From positions 1,662,618-1,726,617 of the forward strand of contig NC_010525.1 of NCBI RefSeq assembly GCF_000019805.1: a stretch of 64,000 bases of DNA. The letters are read 5' to 3'. Both the position numbers and the translations under genes were made by a program. This DNA is from Pyrobaculum neutrophilum V24Sta. GTDB taxonomy: Archaea > Thermoproteota > Thermoprotei > Thermoproteales > Thermoproteaceae. A model generated the notes under the pieces. The model made no database searches and was not told the DNA's origin. It saw nothing but the letters and a program-made list of their open reading frames with translations. This document shows, in pieces, positions 1 through 8,015 of the stretch (the first letter of the stretch is position 1; the number at the start of each line of letters is the position of its first letter).

Positions 1-516
1 GGTCTGCATAGTCTTCAGCAGCTCCATTAAGAGGCGCTGGATCTCCAGAAGGGTCTTCTGCACGTCGTCTATACGGGCGCTTAGGGCGTCAATCCGCCTG
101 TTTGTCTCATCAATTCTCCTGCTTAGGCTCTCCGCCACCGTGTCTATCCGCTTGTTTAGGCTGTCTGCCAGCGCGTCAATCCGCTTGTTGGTGTCCTCGA
201 TCCGCTGGCTTAGGGCATCAATCCGCATACTAAAGATCTCCGCCACCGCGTCAATTCTCTGGTTTGTGGTGTCGATTCTCTTGTTTGTCTCGTCTATTCT
301 CTTGTTCATTTCCTCCATCCTCTGCTCCAACCGCGCTATTTCTCCTCTTATCCCTCCCAGCTCGTTTACGATGGTGCCGAGGTATAGGAGGGAGATGTCC
401 TTCGTGGTGAGCTTTTTGCCCTCTCTTAGCTTCTCCACTACCTTGTCCACGGCTGTTCTGAGATCCTCCTGCGCAACGGCGCCATGGAGTCCATAGCACA
501 CCCCCCACGGCCACAT
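1..516 (-). CDS. Coiled-coil heptad-repeat protein, C-terminus beyond window edge
   Basis: The reverse strand stays open from ATG at 516 to base 1, giving 172 codons with no stop inside the window. Residues 1-65 form a mixed helical head. From about residue 66 the protein becomes a run of seven-residue units of the type NKRIDxx or RIDALxx, which is a clear parallel coiled coil. The DNA carries matching imperfect 21-nt repeats. A TATA-like box (rc CATATAAAGG, 551-560) lies about 40 nt before this ATG, so a short leader is expected. Similar NKRID-type coiled coils occur in many archaeal and bacterial hypothetical proteins. I see no catalytic motif and assign no function. The gene is truncated only by the window. 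Confidence 0.7.
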   Translation of the reverse strand, partial: MWPWGVCYGLHGAVAQEDLRTAVDKVVEKLREGKKLTTKDISLLYLGTIVNELGGIRGEIARLEQRMEEMNKRIDETNKRIDTTNQRIDAVAEIFSMRIDALSQRIEDTNKRIDALADSLNKRIDTVAESLSRRIDETNRRIDALSARIDDVQKTLLEIQRLLMELLKTMQT

Positions 517-550
517 ATAGACATAACGCCAATGAGGAGGCGGGAGGCCG

Positions 551-560
551 CCTTTATATG
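551..560 (-). promoter_or_regulatory. TATA box for the coiled-coil gene
   Basis: On the reverse strand this reads CATATAAAGG. It is the only TATA-like element upstream of the coiled-coil gene. I see no gene or RNA in the remaining bases between 517 and 716. Confidence 0.5.
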
Positions 561-716
561 CCGCTGTATGAGGCTGAGGGTTGGTAGCGTAAGTAGATGG
601 CTCTGGAGTGGGGCTGGTCTCTGGTGGGGCTTGAGGGTGTTGCCCGGGCTGTATTATCTGCAGTAGCTTCACGCACGTGGGCGAGGAGAACCTGTGCCGG
701 GTACGGAGGAAAAAGC

Positions 717-1697
717 CTATTGTTTTTTCCACCTGAGGAGGAGTAGAACTGCGAGTAGCACGATGGCTGTGGCGGCTACTGCGATTGGGATAGTCGGCTC
801 TGGGCCGGCGGCTGTGTGCGCCGTCTGGGTAGCCTCTGTGTTCTGTTGCGTTGTTTGTTTGGCTGTGGTTTCGGTGGCCGTGGGCGTTTGGGCGGCCGCT
901 ATTTGTCTGACCGCGGCTTCTAGGGTCTGGATGTAGTTTTTGGAGAAGTCTGCCGTGATTATGTTTGGGTTTATTCCGGCTTCCTGGGCCTTCTGTCTAA
1001 ACTGGTCTACTATGCGTAGAGCTTCTCCGCGCACTACGGCGGCTAGGACTGGGGCGCCCTCTTTTGCGTATTGGAGGGCCTTCTGGAGGTCTTGCGGGGT
1101 GGGTGGCACGCCTGGCTCTTTGATGAGGACGGCTATGTCTCTGTATCCAAGCCAGTAGAGTATATACTGCGCGGTTGGCGTCAGGGCCACGGCTTTTCCA
1201 CTGAATCTACAGCAGTATGTCGAGTTGAGCTCCCGTAGCTTCTGTAGGAAGGCCAGGTCCGGCCTTAGCCCGGTGGCGTTTGCCACGGCGGCTACCAGCC
1301 TGAGGACGTTGGGCGGGTATATGCCGTGGTCGTGGGGGTTCACCGCTCCGTTGTCGTATGTTAGATACTGCTGGATTTTTGTGAGGTCTATGACCTTGGC
1401 CTTTATCTGGCCGTCTCTAGCCATCTCGGCTATCTTCTGCTCAAAGGGGGCGTGCATGGAGAGGACGACGACGTCGCGTGGGGTGAGGCTACTGAGCATC
1501 TGCAGATCTTCAGCCGTCAGCTGGTACTCATGTGGGTCCGATGCTCCCTTTGTGATGAGGACGACGTCTGCGTTTGGAAAAGCCTCGCTGAGCACGACGT
1601 TGTATGCGGGAAACGATACCACTATCTTGGTCGTCGTCTGGGCAACCGCCGCGATGGCCAGCAGGGCGGCCGCCAGGTAGAGAGTTTTCGCCGCCAT
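717..1697 (-). CDS. Membrane-anchored metal ABC-transporter substrate-binding protein (ZnuA/TroA type)
   Basis: A 326-aa protein starting at ATG 1697, chosen because the box CTTAAATATC lies about 25 nt upstream. An upstream in-frame extension to 1778 is rejected. Residues 1-20 are a signal peptide. The body resembles cluster A-I (Zn/Mn) binding proteins: a SDPHEYQLTAEDL segment with candidate ligand His56, His82, and an NPHDHG segment (His122, His124). A Thr/Gln/Ala-rich linker (about 262-300) leads to a C-terminal membrane helix ending RWKKQ, so the receptor is probably tethered to the outer face of the membrane. No permease or ATPase gene is adjacent. The family is known to bind Zn or Mn; the actual metal is inferred only. 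Confidence 0.8.
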   Translation of the reverse strand: MAAKTLYLAAALLAIAAVAQTTTKIVVSFPAYNVVLSEAFPNADVVLITKGASDPHEYQLTAEDLQMLSSLTPRDVVVLSMHAPFEQKIAEMARDGQIKAKVIDLTKIQQYLTYDNGAVNPHDHGIYPPNVLRLVAAVANATGLRPDLAFLQKLRELNSTYCCRFSGKAVALTPTAQYILYWLGYRDIAVLIKEPGVPPTPQDLQKALQYAKEGAPVLAAVVRGEALRIVDQFRQKAQEAGINPNIITADFSKNYIQTLEAAVRQIAAAQTPTATETTAKQTTQQNTEATQTAHTAAGPEPTIPIAVAATAIVLLAVLLLLRWKKQ

Positions 1698-1826
1698 GGC
1701 GGTAGGATCGTGTGGGATATTTAAGCCTTGTGCACGGCACTGGTGTAAATCCTCTGTTATTTCAACAGCGCTGTGCACAGCATGTGAAGCACGAAAAAGT
1801 TATTAACCTCTGCATGTTGGTGGCAA

Positions 1827-1922
1827 GGGCCGGTAGTCTAGCGGAAGGATGCCCAGGGGGTCTGCCCCCGCGTAGGCCTCGCGCGCGGGAGATCCCGGGT
1901 TCGAATCCCGGCCGGTCCACCA
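1827..1922 (+). tRNA. tRNA-Ala (CGC) with a 21-nt non-canonical intron
   Basis: The acceptor arms GGGCCGG (1827-1833) and CCGGTCC (1912-1918) pair fully and include the G3-U70 pair that marks tRNA-Ala. CCA is encoded at 1920-1922. The T arm is CCGGG-TTCGAAT-CCCGG. The anticodon loop CTCGCGC (1878-1884) gives anticodon CGC at 1880-1882. The anticodon stem CCCGC/GCGGG forms only if about 1855-1875 is removed. That insert contains a GGGGG-TCTG-CCCCC hairpin and sits between stem positions 29 and 30. A TTATTAA element at about 1799-1805 is a suitable TATA box. The exact splice boundaries could shift by a base or so. Confidence 0.93.
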
Positions 1923-1952
1923 ACCTTTTAAACCGCCTCTTTGCGCGGCTCT

Positions 1953-2984
1953 ATGGCAGAGGTCGGAGGATCCGGACCTGGTCACGCCGCCGAGGTGTCT
2001 CTGGTGCCGTCTATTGGACCTCTTGGCGTCGTCGTCGGTATTCTGCTGACGGTACTCGCCGGCTTGTTGATCGAGCAGCTGGTGCACTACATGTCTTGGA
2101 GGTATAGGCGCGCGGCGGTGGGGGTCGCCGCCATCTTCGCCCCCATCATAACCTCAAGCCCCGAGCTGGCCGTCTTCACCGTGGCGCTTCTGCGGGGGCA
2201 GGCGGAGATCGCCTGGGGGTCTATTGTGGCTCAGCCGTTTATGGCGGCTACCGTGATCTACCCCGTCGTCATTTTGACGAGCATAACGGCGTGGGCCCTG
2301 GGGAGGAGGAGGTACAAGCTTCCGCATGTCCACCGTATTGTGGCCGTCCCCCTGCTTGTGTTCACCATCCCCCTCTTGCCCATCTTGTTTCTCCACCCGG
2401 AGCGCTACGGCGTCTTCGGCAATTTGTATGGGGTCTTCCTCCTCGTCCTCTACTTCCTATACGCCAAGTTTATGCTTAGGGAGGAGGAGGTGGAGAAAGC
2501 CGGCGTCTCCCTCTGGCTTAGGAATCCGTTGGCGCAGACTGGGGTGGCTCTTTTGGCGATGGCGTTAGGCGCCGAATGGCTCGTGGGAGGGATAAAGGAG
2601 CTGGGGGCCGCCGCCGGGCTAGACAAGCTGGCCCTCTCCATAATCCTTGTCCCCATCGCCACGGTGGTGCCGGAGTCCATCGTGGGGCTTATCTTCATAG
2701 CCAAGGGTAAGGACGACGAGGGGGTCAGCGTAATCGTTGGGGAGAAGGCGCTCTACAGCACCTTCTACCCCGGCCTCGCCATGGCGCTTGGGGTCTATAC
2801 CCTTGAGGAGGCGGCAGCCACGGCCCTCACTCTGTCAATCGTGGTATCTATATTCGAGGTGGTGGCGATCTGGTTCGGATACTTCGGTCTCACTGCTCCA
2901 ATAGGCCTAGCCGGCTACCTCTACTACGTCCTCTGCTATACTCTACACCAGAGCTGTCCGCTCTGGGCGCCCACGCCGTCTTAA
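1953..2984 (+). CDS. Sodium/calcium exchanger family membrane protein
   Basis: A 343-aa polytopic protein with the two inverted alpha repeats of the CaCA superfamily. The first is near residues 64-100 (TSSPELAVFTVALL, acidic residue 71). The second is near 233-270 (PIATVVPESIVGLIF, Glu241). About ten hydrophobic segments are visible. Family members exchange Ca2+, Na+, H+ or other cations across the membrane; the substrate cannot be set from sequence. ATG 1953 is used because CTTTTAAA (1925-1932) lies about 25 nt upstream; the in-frame start at 1941 would precede the expected transcript. The gene begins 31 bp after tRNA-Ala. Confidence 0.85.
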   Translation: MAEVGGSGPGHAAEVSLVPSIGPLGVVVGILLTVLAGLLIEQLVHYMSWRYRRAAVGVAAIFAPIITSSPELAVFTVALLRGQAEIAWGSIVAQPFMAATVIYPVVILTSITAWALGRRRYKLPHVHRIVAVPLLVFTIPLLPILFLHPERYGVFGNLYGVFLLVLYFLYAKFMLREEEVEKAGVSLWLRNPLAQTGVALLAMALGAEWLVGGIKELGAAAGLDKLALSIILVPIATVVPESIVGLIFIAKGKDDEGVSVIVGEKALYSTFYPGLAMALGVYTLEEAAATALTLSIVVSIFEVVAIWFGYFGLTAPIGLAGYLYYVLCYTLHQSCPLWAPTPS

Positions 2985-3039
2985 CAGCCTGAGAGCAACA
3001 TAACCCTTAATGTATATATAGCTGGGGGTTTTTGTGGCC

Positions 3040-3312
3040 ATGCATAGAGATAAGGCTGTGGGTTTGGGGCTTGTTGCGGCTGGGATTGTCGGCATTGTGT
3101 TGTACGGCTGGCTTGTCTTCTTCTCGCCCTGGCAGTTGTTTATCCTCCAGCTGACTGCCTTCGCGGCTGTGGCCGCCGTTTTGGGGATACTGGCGTGGGT
3201 CGGCTACGCCCTCGCCACCACCCCGCCGCCGAAGCCTATCGAGGAGATCGAGAAGGAGGTCCAGAAGGCTCTTGAGGAGATCGAGAAGCAGCTGAAGGAG
3301 TCTCCTCAGTAG
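3040..3312 (+). CDS. Small two-helix membrane protein with charged C-terminal tail
   Basis: About 90 aa. Two hydrophobic helices (roughly residues 8-28 and 36-60) are followed by a Pro-rich turn and a strongly charged amphipathic helix (EEIEKEVQKALEEIEKQL). The box TGTATATATA (3011-3020) favours ATG 3040; GTG 3034 in frame is an alternative. I do not recognise the family. Its last 77 bases overlap, tail to tail, with the coding end of the CDF transporter on the other strand. Confidence 0.6.
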   Translation: MHRDKAVGLGLVAAGIVGIVLYGWLVFFSPWQLFILQLTAFAAVAAVLGILAWVGYALATTPPPKPIEEIEKEVQKALEEIEKQLKESPQ

Positions 3313-4180
3313 TTTTTTGTGGCTCCACGTGTATTACCACTTCTCCCCCAAGCTCCTTCCTGAGGGTTTTCTCCACCTGGTCCGCTATCTCGTGTGCCTC
3401 TTTAACCGTTAGGTTTTCGTCTACCGTGATTGTCAAGTCGGCGTGGTAGACGCTTCCCGATTTTCTAACTTTTACGGATTTGACGGACTGTACCCCGTCG
3501 ACTCCGAGGGCGAGCTGGCGGGTTCTCGCGACGACGTCTGGCGGGGCGTAGTCGAGTAGCTCCACCACTGAGGTCTTGAGCAAGGATAGGCTTAGCCTTG
3601 TGAAGTAGGCCGTTATCGCGGCGCCAAGGGCGACGTCTACGGCGGGGCCCCATATGGCGAAGGCCTCCGGCGCGTGGGAGGCGGCGGCTGCTCCTAGGAG
3701 GAGCGCGGCTAGTATCGTTGCTGAGGATGCCAGGTCTGTGGAGAAGTGGAGGGCGTCTGCCTCAAGCGCTCTGGAGACGCCTCTGAACCTGCGCAACACC
3801 AGCACCCTGTTGAGGTCTATCGCCATGGCGACTGCCATCACGGCGGCTCCGAGGAGGGTCGGCGTGTAGGGCTCCCAACGCAGGAGCTTGGTAAAAGCCT
3901 CGTAGGCCACTAAGGCTGCGGAGGCCATTACCGCTAGGGAGCCGCCTATTCCGCCCAGCGTCTCCGCCTTGTGGTGGCCGTAGGGGTGCTCCTCGTCGGG
4001 GGGCTTTAGGCTGGCTTTGACGGCGATGTAGGTGACGGCCACCGCAAGTAGGTCGACGGCTGAGTGGGTTGCGTCGGCCAGAACAGCTACTGAGGAGCTC
4101 TGTATCCATGCAACGATCTTGAGCGCGGTTACCGCGAGGCCGGCCAGGAGGGATGTAAGCGCCGCCTTCGCCTTGTCCAT
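3236..4180 (-). CDS. Cation diffusion facilitator (CDF) family metal exporter
   Basis: A 314-aa protein with CDF hallmarks. The first metal-site motif DATHSAVD (residues 36-43) lies in an early membrane helix, followed by a HPYGHHKAETL loop. A second D/H motif is in EADALHFSTD near residue 143. The C-terminal part is a cytoplasmic ferredoxin-like domain (VKVRKSGSVYHADLTITVD). Known CDF proteins export Zn2+, Fe2+ or Co2+ by proton exchange. The start lies 1 nt after the trpC stop, so the two form one transcription unit. The last 25 or so residues are Ser/Pro-rich and overlap the opposite-strand small membrane gene. Confidence 0.88.
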   Translation of the reverse strand: MDKAKAALTSLLAGLAVTALKIVAWIQSSSVAVLADATHSAVDLLAVAVTYIAVKASLKPPDEEHPYGHHKAETLGGIGGSLAVMASAALVAYEAFTKLLRWEPYTPTLLGAAVMAVAMAIDLNRVLVLRRFRGVSRALEADALHFSTDLASSATILAALLLGAAAASHAPEAFAIWGPAVDVALGAAITAYFTRLSLSLLKTSVVELLDYAPPDVVARTRQLALGVDGVQSVKSVKVRKSGSVYHADLTITVDENLTVKEAHEIADQVEKTLRKELGGEVVIHVEPQKTTEETPSAASRSPQEPSGPPSRSPR

Positions 4181-4181
4181 A

Positions 4182-4985
4182 TCACCTCCTGGCGAGGCAC
4201 CTCTCCGCGGCGGCTTTGAGCTCCTTCGCCAGCGCGGGGTTTTTCATGAGGGATGTGCCCACTAGGACCCCCCTCGCATATAGGAGGCAGGCCTTCTCCA
4301 CCTCCTCCGGCCTTGAGATGCCGCTTTCTATTATGTAGTCCACGTCTCCCCTCAGCGACTTAGCTATGTCGAAGGCCCTGGTTAGGTTTGTCTCAAGCGT
4401 GCGGAGGTCTCTGGCGTTTATCCCGATTACGACCCTTCCGCCCCAGGTGGCCACCTCCCTGGCGTCTTGCGCGTTGTCCACCTCCACAAGGGGGGTGAGG
4501 CCCAGCCTCTGGGCGTATTCGGCCAGCTCCATGGCCTTTTCCCTTTCCACCAGCCGGTAGATTATGAGGACGGCGTCAGCGCCGTAGCCGTACGCCGCCT
4601 CTATCTGCCTCCTATCGATCACGAAGTCTTTCATGAGGACGGGCTTGAAGGCCTTGGCGATGGGGATGAAGCGGTAGTCCCCGAGGAACCAGAAGGGCTC
4701 TGTTAAGACGGAGAAGGCTGAGGCGTAGCTGTGGAGCTCCGCGAAGTAGGCCCAGGGGGGGAGGTCCAGCCTTACCACGCCGCGGGGCGATGCGCGTTTG
4801 TACTCAGCTATTATGCCGAAGTCCCCGACGGCCTTCGTGAAATCGACGAGCGGCGCCGTTCTCTGAGGGGGAGAGGGCTCGGTGGAGAGCCGTAGCTCCA
4901 CGGTTTTTTTCACGGCAACTAGGAAGTCCACGGGCTGTACAAACACCTCCCTTAAATTCTTGCTTTCCTTCCAGGCGCGTACCAC
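4182..4985 (-). CDS. trpC: Indole-3-glycerol-phosphate synthase
   Basis: A 267-aa TIM-barrel enzyme of tryptophan synthesis that converts carboxyphenylaminodeoxyribulose phosphate to indole-3-glycerol phosphate. Visible active-site motifs are EYKRASP, LMKDFV, PLVEVDN, GINARDL, IIESGIS and VLVGTSLM, in the expected strand order. The called start is GTG at 4985, directly behind a GGAGGGAG stretch. The exact start is uncertain. No other trp gene is in the window; the partner gene is the CDF exporter immediately downstream. Confidence 0.93.
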   Translation of the reverse strand: MVRAWKESKNLREVFVQPVDFLVAVKKTVELRLSTEPSPPQRTAPLVDFTKAVGDFGIIAEYKRASPRGVVRLDLPPWAYFAELHSYASAFSVLTEPFWFLGDYRFIPIAKAFKPVLMKDFVIDRRQIEAAYGYGADAVLIIYRLVEREKAMELAEYAQRLGLTPLVEVDNAQDAREVATWGGRVVIGINARDLRTLETNLTRAFDIAKSLRGDVDYIIESGISRPEEVEKACLLYARGVLVGTSLMKNPALAKELKAAAERCLARR

Positions 4986-5104
4986 CTCCCTCCGCTAATG
5001 TGTGGGGACTTCCGCCGCCTCGCCGCGTCTCTATAGACGTTGTGTGTCGAGCCGTGGAATCCCTCTTCTCCACCAAGTTTTTATCCGGGTCTGTGCGGCG
5101 GGGT

Positions 5105-5767
5105 GTGTTCGCCATACTTCAGGCGTGGGCGTACGGGGTGGCGCTGTATCTAATCTACCTGACGCTTATTAGGCTGTGGAGAGAGAGGATAGACGCGGTG
5201 CTTGTAGGCCTCTTCTTCGGCACGCTTACGGCGGCGCAGTTTATCGCCAACAAGCTTGTGGACTACGGCATTGGCGTGGCCCCCGCCGGCACCGTCATCT
5301 TCATGACTAACGTCGCCGTGTTGGACGCCATGGCGCTGTTCTTCGGCAGGGGGTTCGCCATGAGGGCCGTGAGGCTCGGCTTCTTCTTCCAGGCGGCGGT
5401 GGCCTTCGCCGCCTGGGCCGCCGCACAGCTACCCCCGCCGGCGTGGTTCGCCGAGAGAGCCGCCGTGGTGGACTCGGTAATTGCCCCCTCCGCCAGGATT
5501 GCGCTTGCCTCCCTCGCCGCCTACCTCATATCCTCCACCGTGGACGTCTACATCGTCACCAAGTGGCCCCGCCTCCACATACTCGCCAGGGTCTACAGCT
5601 CCTCCTTCGTGGCGATGGCGGTGGACACCCTGGTCTTCATCTCGCTGGCCTTCGGCCCCGAGGCGCAGATCATAGTGGGCCAGATACTTGTCAAGTGGGC
5701 CCAAGTCCCGCTTGAGGCGCTTCTCATCTACGGGGCGAGGAGGTACGTCGCGTCGCTTAAGGCGTAA
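5105..5767 (+). CDS. yhhQ: Queuosine/archaeosine precursor transporter (YhhQ/VUT family)
   Basis: A 220-aa polytopic membrane protein with about six helices. It fits the vitamin-uptake-like transporter family that imports 7-deazaguanine precursors: AQFIANKLVDYG, FMTNVAVLDAM and the late AAYLISSTVDVYIV segment. In archaea the precursor would feed archaeosine in tRNA. GTG 5105 is selected because GTTTTTATCC (about 5077-5086) lies 25 nt upstream and the length then matches the family. An in-frame ATG at 5000 would add 35 unlikely residues. The 3' end overlaps the convergent uppP-like gene by 11 bp. Confidence 0.8.
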   Translation: MFAILQAWAYGVALYLIYLTLIRLWRERIDAVLVGLFFGTLTAAQFIANKLVDYGIGVAPAGTVIFMTNVAVLDAMALFFGRGFAMRAVRLGFFFQAAVAFAAWAAAQLPPPAWFAERAAVVDSVIAPSARIALASLAAYLISSTVDVYIVTKWPRLHILARVYSSSFVAMAVDTLVFISLAFGPEAQIIVGQILVKWAQVPLEALLIYGARRYVASLKA

Positions 5768-6560
5768 GTATTTTTGCGAGTCCGCCGGCTATCGCCAGAG
5801 CTCCCACGGCTATGTTCACCAACGCCACGTGTCTGCTTTTCGCGAACTGGAGCAGTGCCCTTATCGTAGCGAGGCTTACCACGAGGCCTACGGCCATGGC
5901 TGTGGCGGCCTCCGGCGTCGCGACCGCGTTTCCCTCTGAGAGGTAGGCGAGCGCCGTTGCGCCTAGGCCCGCGATTGGGACTAGGACGAAGGATGATTTG
6001 AAGGCCTCGTCTGGCCGATATCCCAGCAACAGCAACGTGGTTGTGGTTATGCCGGAGCGGCTTACGCCGGGTAGAACCGAGAGGGCTTGGGCTAGGCCGA
6101 CCAACGCCATGTGGCTAAGCGGCATTTCGCCGAAGGTTTTTAGCCCAGCCGCGGCGCGGGCCCTCTGGAGGATGGCCGCGTTGAGGATTACGGCGAGGCC
6201 CAACGCGATCATGAGCCAGCCGGCGCTTGCGCCTAGGAGGAGGTAGCGCTTGGCCGCTAGATAAAGCGGTATCCCCACCGCGCCCGTCACCGCCGTGGTG
6301 ACCACCACGTATTTAAGCCACCTCCTTCCCTCGGCGTCTCCCAGGAGCCCCCGTAGGATCTCCAGATAGACGCCTCTGAAGTATATCAAGGCGGCTAAGA
6401 CCGAGGCGGCCTCGAGGAAGAGCCCCAGGGAGTAGGCCAGCTCAGGCCCCGCGCCTAGGAGAACTTGAGAGGCGAACATTATCTGCGTTTTGCTACTTAT
6501 CGGCAACCACTCGGCCACTCCCTGAATCACCCCGAGGACAAGGGCGGCCAGGAGGTCCAT
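5757..6560 (-). CDS. uppP: Undecaprenyl-diphosphate phosphatase family protein (UppP/BacA)
   Basis: A 267-aa integral membrane protein with the two BacA signatures: an early Glu-rich/PISS segment (VIQGVAEWLPISSKTQ, residues 12-27) and a late PGVSRSGITTT loop. Bacterial members dephosphorylate C55 isoprenoid diphosphate. In an archaeon without peptidoglycan the likely substrate is dolichyl-type diphosphate used for glycosylation, which is inference. ATG 6560 lies about 26 nt after a TTAATATAG element at 6582-6590. It diverges from the gene at 6597 across a 36-bp promoter region. Confidence 0.88.
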   Translation of the reverse strand: MDLLAALVLGVIQGVAEWLPISSKTQIMFASQVLLGAGPELAYSLGLFLEAASVLAALIYFRGVYLEILRGLLGDAEGRRWLKYVVVTTAVTGAVGIPLYLAAKRYLLLGASAGWLMIALGLAVILNAAILQRARAAAGLKTFGEMPLSHMALVGLAQALSVLPGVSRSGITTTTLLLLGYRPDEAFKSSFVLVPIAGLGATALAYLSEGNAVATPEAATAMAVGLVVSLATIRALLQFAKSRHVALVNIAVGALAIAGGLAKILTP

Positions 6561-6596
6561 GGGGCTGTACTTTAAAATCCCTATATTAACCTATCC

Positions 6597-7115
6597 GTGT
6601 ATTCTGTGGTCACCAACTGCACGGCTGAGAAGCTCGGCGTGGCGGCCCCCGCAAGGGAGCTCTACAGAGGGCCGTCCGTTAGGCGTATAGCGAAGGTGGT
6701 GGACGAGGCGAGGGCAGCGGGTATCCCCGCCGCGCTCTACATCATATCTGCCAGATATGGGCTGGTGCGCGAGGACGAGGTGCTGGAGCCCTACGACGAA
6801 ACGCTGAGCGGGAGATCTCCCGAGGAGATAAAAAGTTGGGCTAGGGCGGTGGGGCTTCTCGACGCGGTGGACAAACTGGCCGAGAGATCCACCGTTGTGG
6901 TTGTGGCGTCTAAGCCGTATTACACGGCGGTGGAGGAGGTCGTCTGTAGACGTGGGCTGTACGTCCTTGCCCCATATAGGGCATGCGGAAGGTGGATAAA
7001 GACAGGCAACTTCAACAAGCACATCGCGCTCCGGAGCCTGCTGATGAGTCTCTCCGACGGCGGCTCTCCCCCCTCCCACGAGGAGAGCCGGAACCTACGT
7101 AGGAGACGTGTTTAA
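6597..7115 (+). CDS. DUF6884-like conserved protein
   Basis: A 172-aa soluble protein. The N-terminal part reads VVTNCTAEKL, then PARELYRGP, then SARYGLV and EPYDETLSG. This order matches the DUF6884-type fold, which is also seen as a domain of archaeosine-related enzymes. The conserved Cys (residue 8) and the YGLV/PYDETL segments suggest a small-molecule or nucleotide site, but no reaction is known to me. The GTG start at 6597 follows TTTAAAAT (6571-6578) by about 25 nt. The C-terminal 25 residues are Ser/Arg-rich and may be disordered. Confidence 0.6.
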   Translation: MYSVVTNCTAEKLGVAAPARELYRGPSVRRIAKVVDEARAAGIPAALYIISARYGLVREDEVLEPYDETLSGRSPEEIKSWARAVGLLDAVDKLAERSTVVVVASKPYYTAVEEVVCRRGLYVLAPYRACGRWIKTGNFNKHIALRSLLMSLSDGGSPPSHEESRNLRRRRV

Positions 7116-7143
7116 AGCCGTCTCTGCGGCCCCCCTCTTTTGG

Positions 7144-7191
7144 TCAGCAAAGGGTGAGCTCGGCACCTCTTGGACACTGGCGGCTCATCAC
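7144..7191 (-). ncRNA. Candidate C/D-box guide sRNA
   Basis: On the reverse strand, between two convergent genes, a perfect C box GTGATGA (7185-7191) is followed 37 nt later by a D box CTGA (7144-7147). In the middle is GTGCCGA, a plausible degenerate C' box, leaving two 12-nt guide-length segments (GCCGCCAGTGTC and GCTCACCCTTTG). The 48-nt span suits archaeal C/D sRNAs, which direct 2'-O-methylation with fibrillarin. The D' box is poor and I could not place the targets, so this is a candidate only. The rest of 7116-7223 shows nothing else. Confidence 0.4.
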
Positions 7192-7223
7192 GTTTAGTCG
7201 GTGCAGGACGCCGTCTTCATCCC

Positions 7224-7877
7224 TCAGACCGGGTTTTCTCCCCATAGCGTCTTGAGTATCTCCCTCCCCCGCTCGACCGCGGCTTTCTCGTCGCCCTTTT
7301 TTACAAGTTCCATAAATTTTTCGTCTTCGGCCAGTAGTTGGTAGAAGCGCAACCGGGTTTTTACGTCCTTTATGTGTGTCTTAGCCTCGCTTTTCAGCTG
7401 GCTGTACGCCCTGTAGAAGGTTGGGATCCAGCTCCTCTTTACACAGTCCTCTATCACGTCTAGGGAGAGCCGCGCCGGCGTGCCGGCGGCGCCTTCGCTT
7501 GTCACAGCAACCCTCAGCCCGGCAATCTGCCTTTCGTAGGGCACGACCACGTGTGTACGCGCGGCGTCTGTCGCGTCGTTTACAAGCTTGCCCAGGGCCT
7601 CTGCTTGTCTATAGAGCTTTTCCGCGAGGGCGGCGTCGCTGACGGCGATAACTACGACGTCGGCCCACCTCATGTCCTCCGCCGGGTCGTAGTGGTTGAG
7701 GTCGGCCTGCTTTATCTCCACGCCCAACGTCTGCAACTCCGGCGCGATATCCCTGGCCACAACCCTGACCTTGGCGCCGGCGGAGTGGAAGTACCTAGCC
7801 CTCCGCGTCCCCACGGCGCCACCCCCCAACACCAACACCTTCAAGCGTGAGGCCTCTACCCAGAGCGGGATGCGCAT
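7224..7877 (-). CDS. Precorrin-2 dehydrogenase (Met8/CysG N-terminal type)
   Basis: A 217-aa protein that opens with IPLWVEASRLKVLVLGGGAV, an NAD-binding Rossmann fold with the GGG(A)xG turn. It then shows the family pattern of a VVIAVSDAAL segment, a LVNDATD segment and a Ser-rich TSEGAAGTPARLS helix region. It should oxidise precorrin-2 to sirohydrochlorin. ATG 7877 lies about 25 nt after GATTTAAGCC (7896-7905); the in-frame start at 7949 is rejected. It sits next to hemD and the methyltransferase that makes its substrate. Confidence 0.85.
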   Translation of the reverse strand: MRIPLWVEASRLKVLVLGGGAVGTRRARYFHSAGAKVRVVARDIAPELQTLGVEIKQADLNHYDPAEDMRWADVVVIAVSDAALAEKLYRQAEALGKLVNDATDAARTHVVVPYERQIAGLRVAVTSEGAAGTPARLSLDVIEDCVKRSWIPTFYRAYSQLKSEAKTHIKDVKTRLRFYQLLAEDEKFMELVKKGDEKAAVERGREILKTLWGENPV

Positions 7878-8015
7878 GCCTAATCCACTTGGCTGGCTTA
7901 AATCTGCTCCGCCCCCTGGGGAGGGCTTGAGCGTATCCGTCTGTCCCAAGGCAGTCGCCGCCGACAGTTGCCGGCCTGCGCCTATGAGGAGACCTTGTTT
8001 ATGTGCTTATAAGGC

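Noticed and set aside
140-496. Forward open frame rich in Ser/Ile repeats
   Set aside because: It is the antisense of the coiled-coil gene; its repeats mirror the NKRID heptads.
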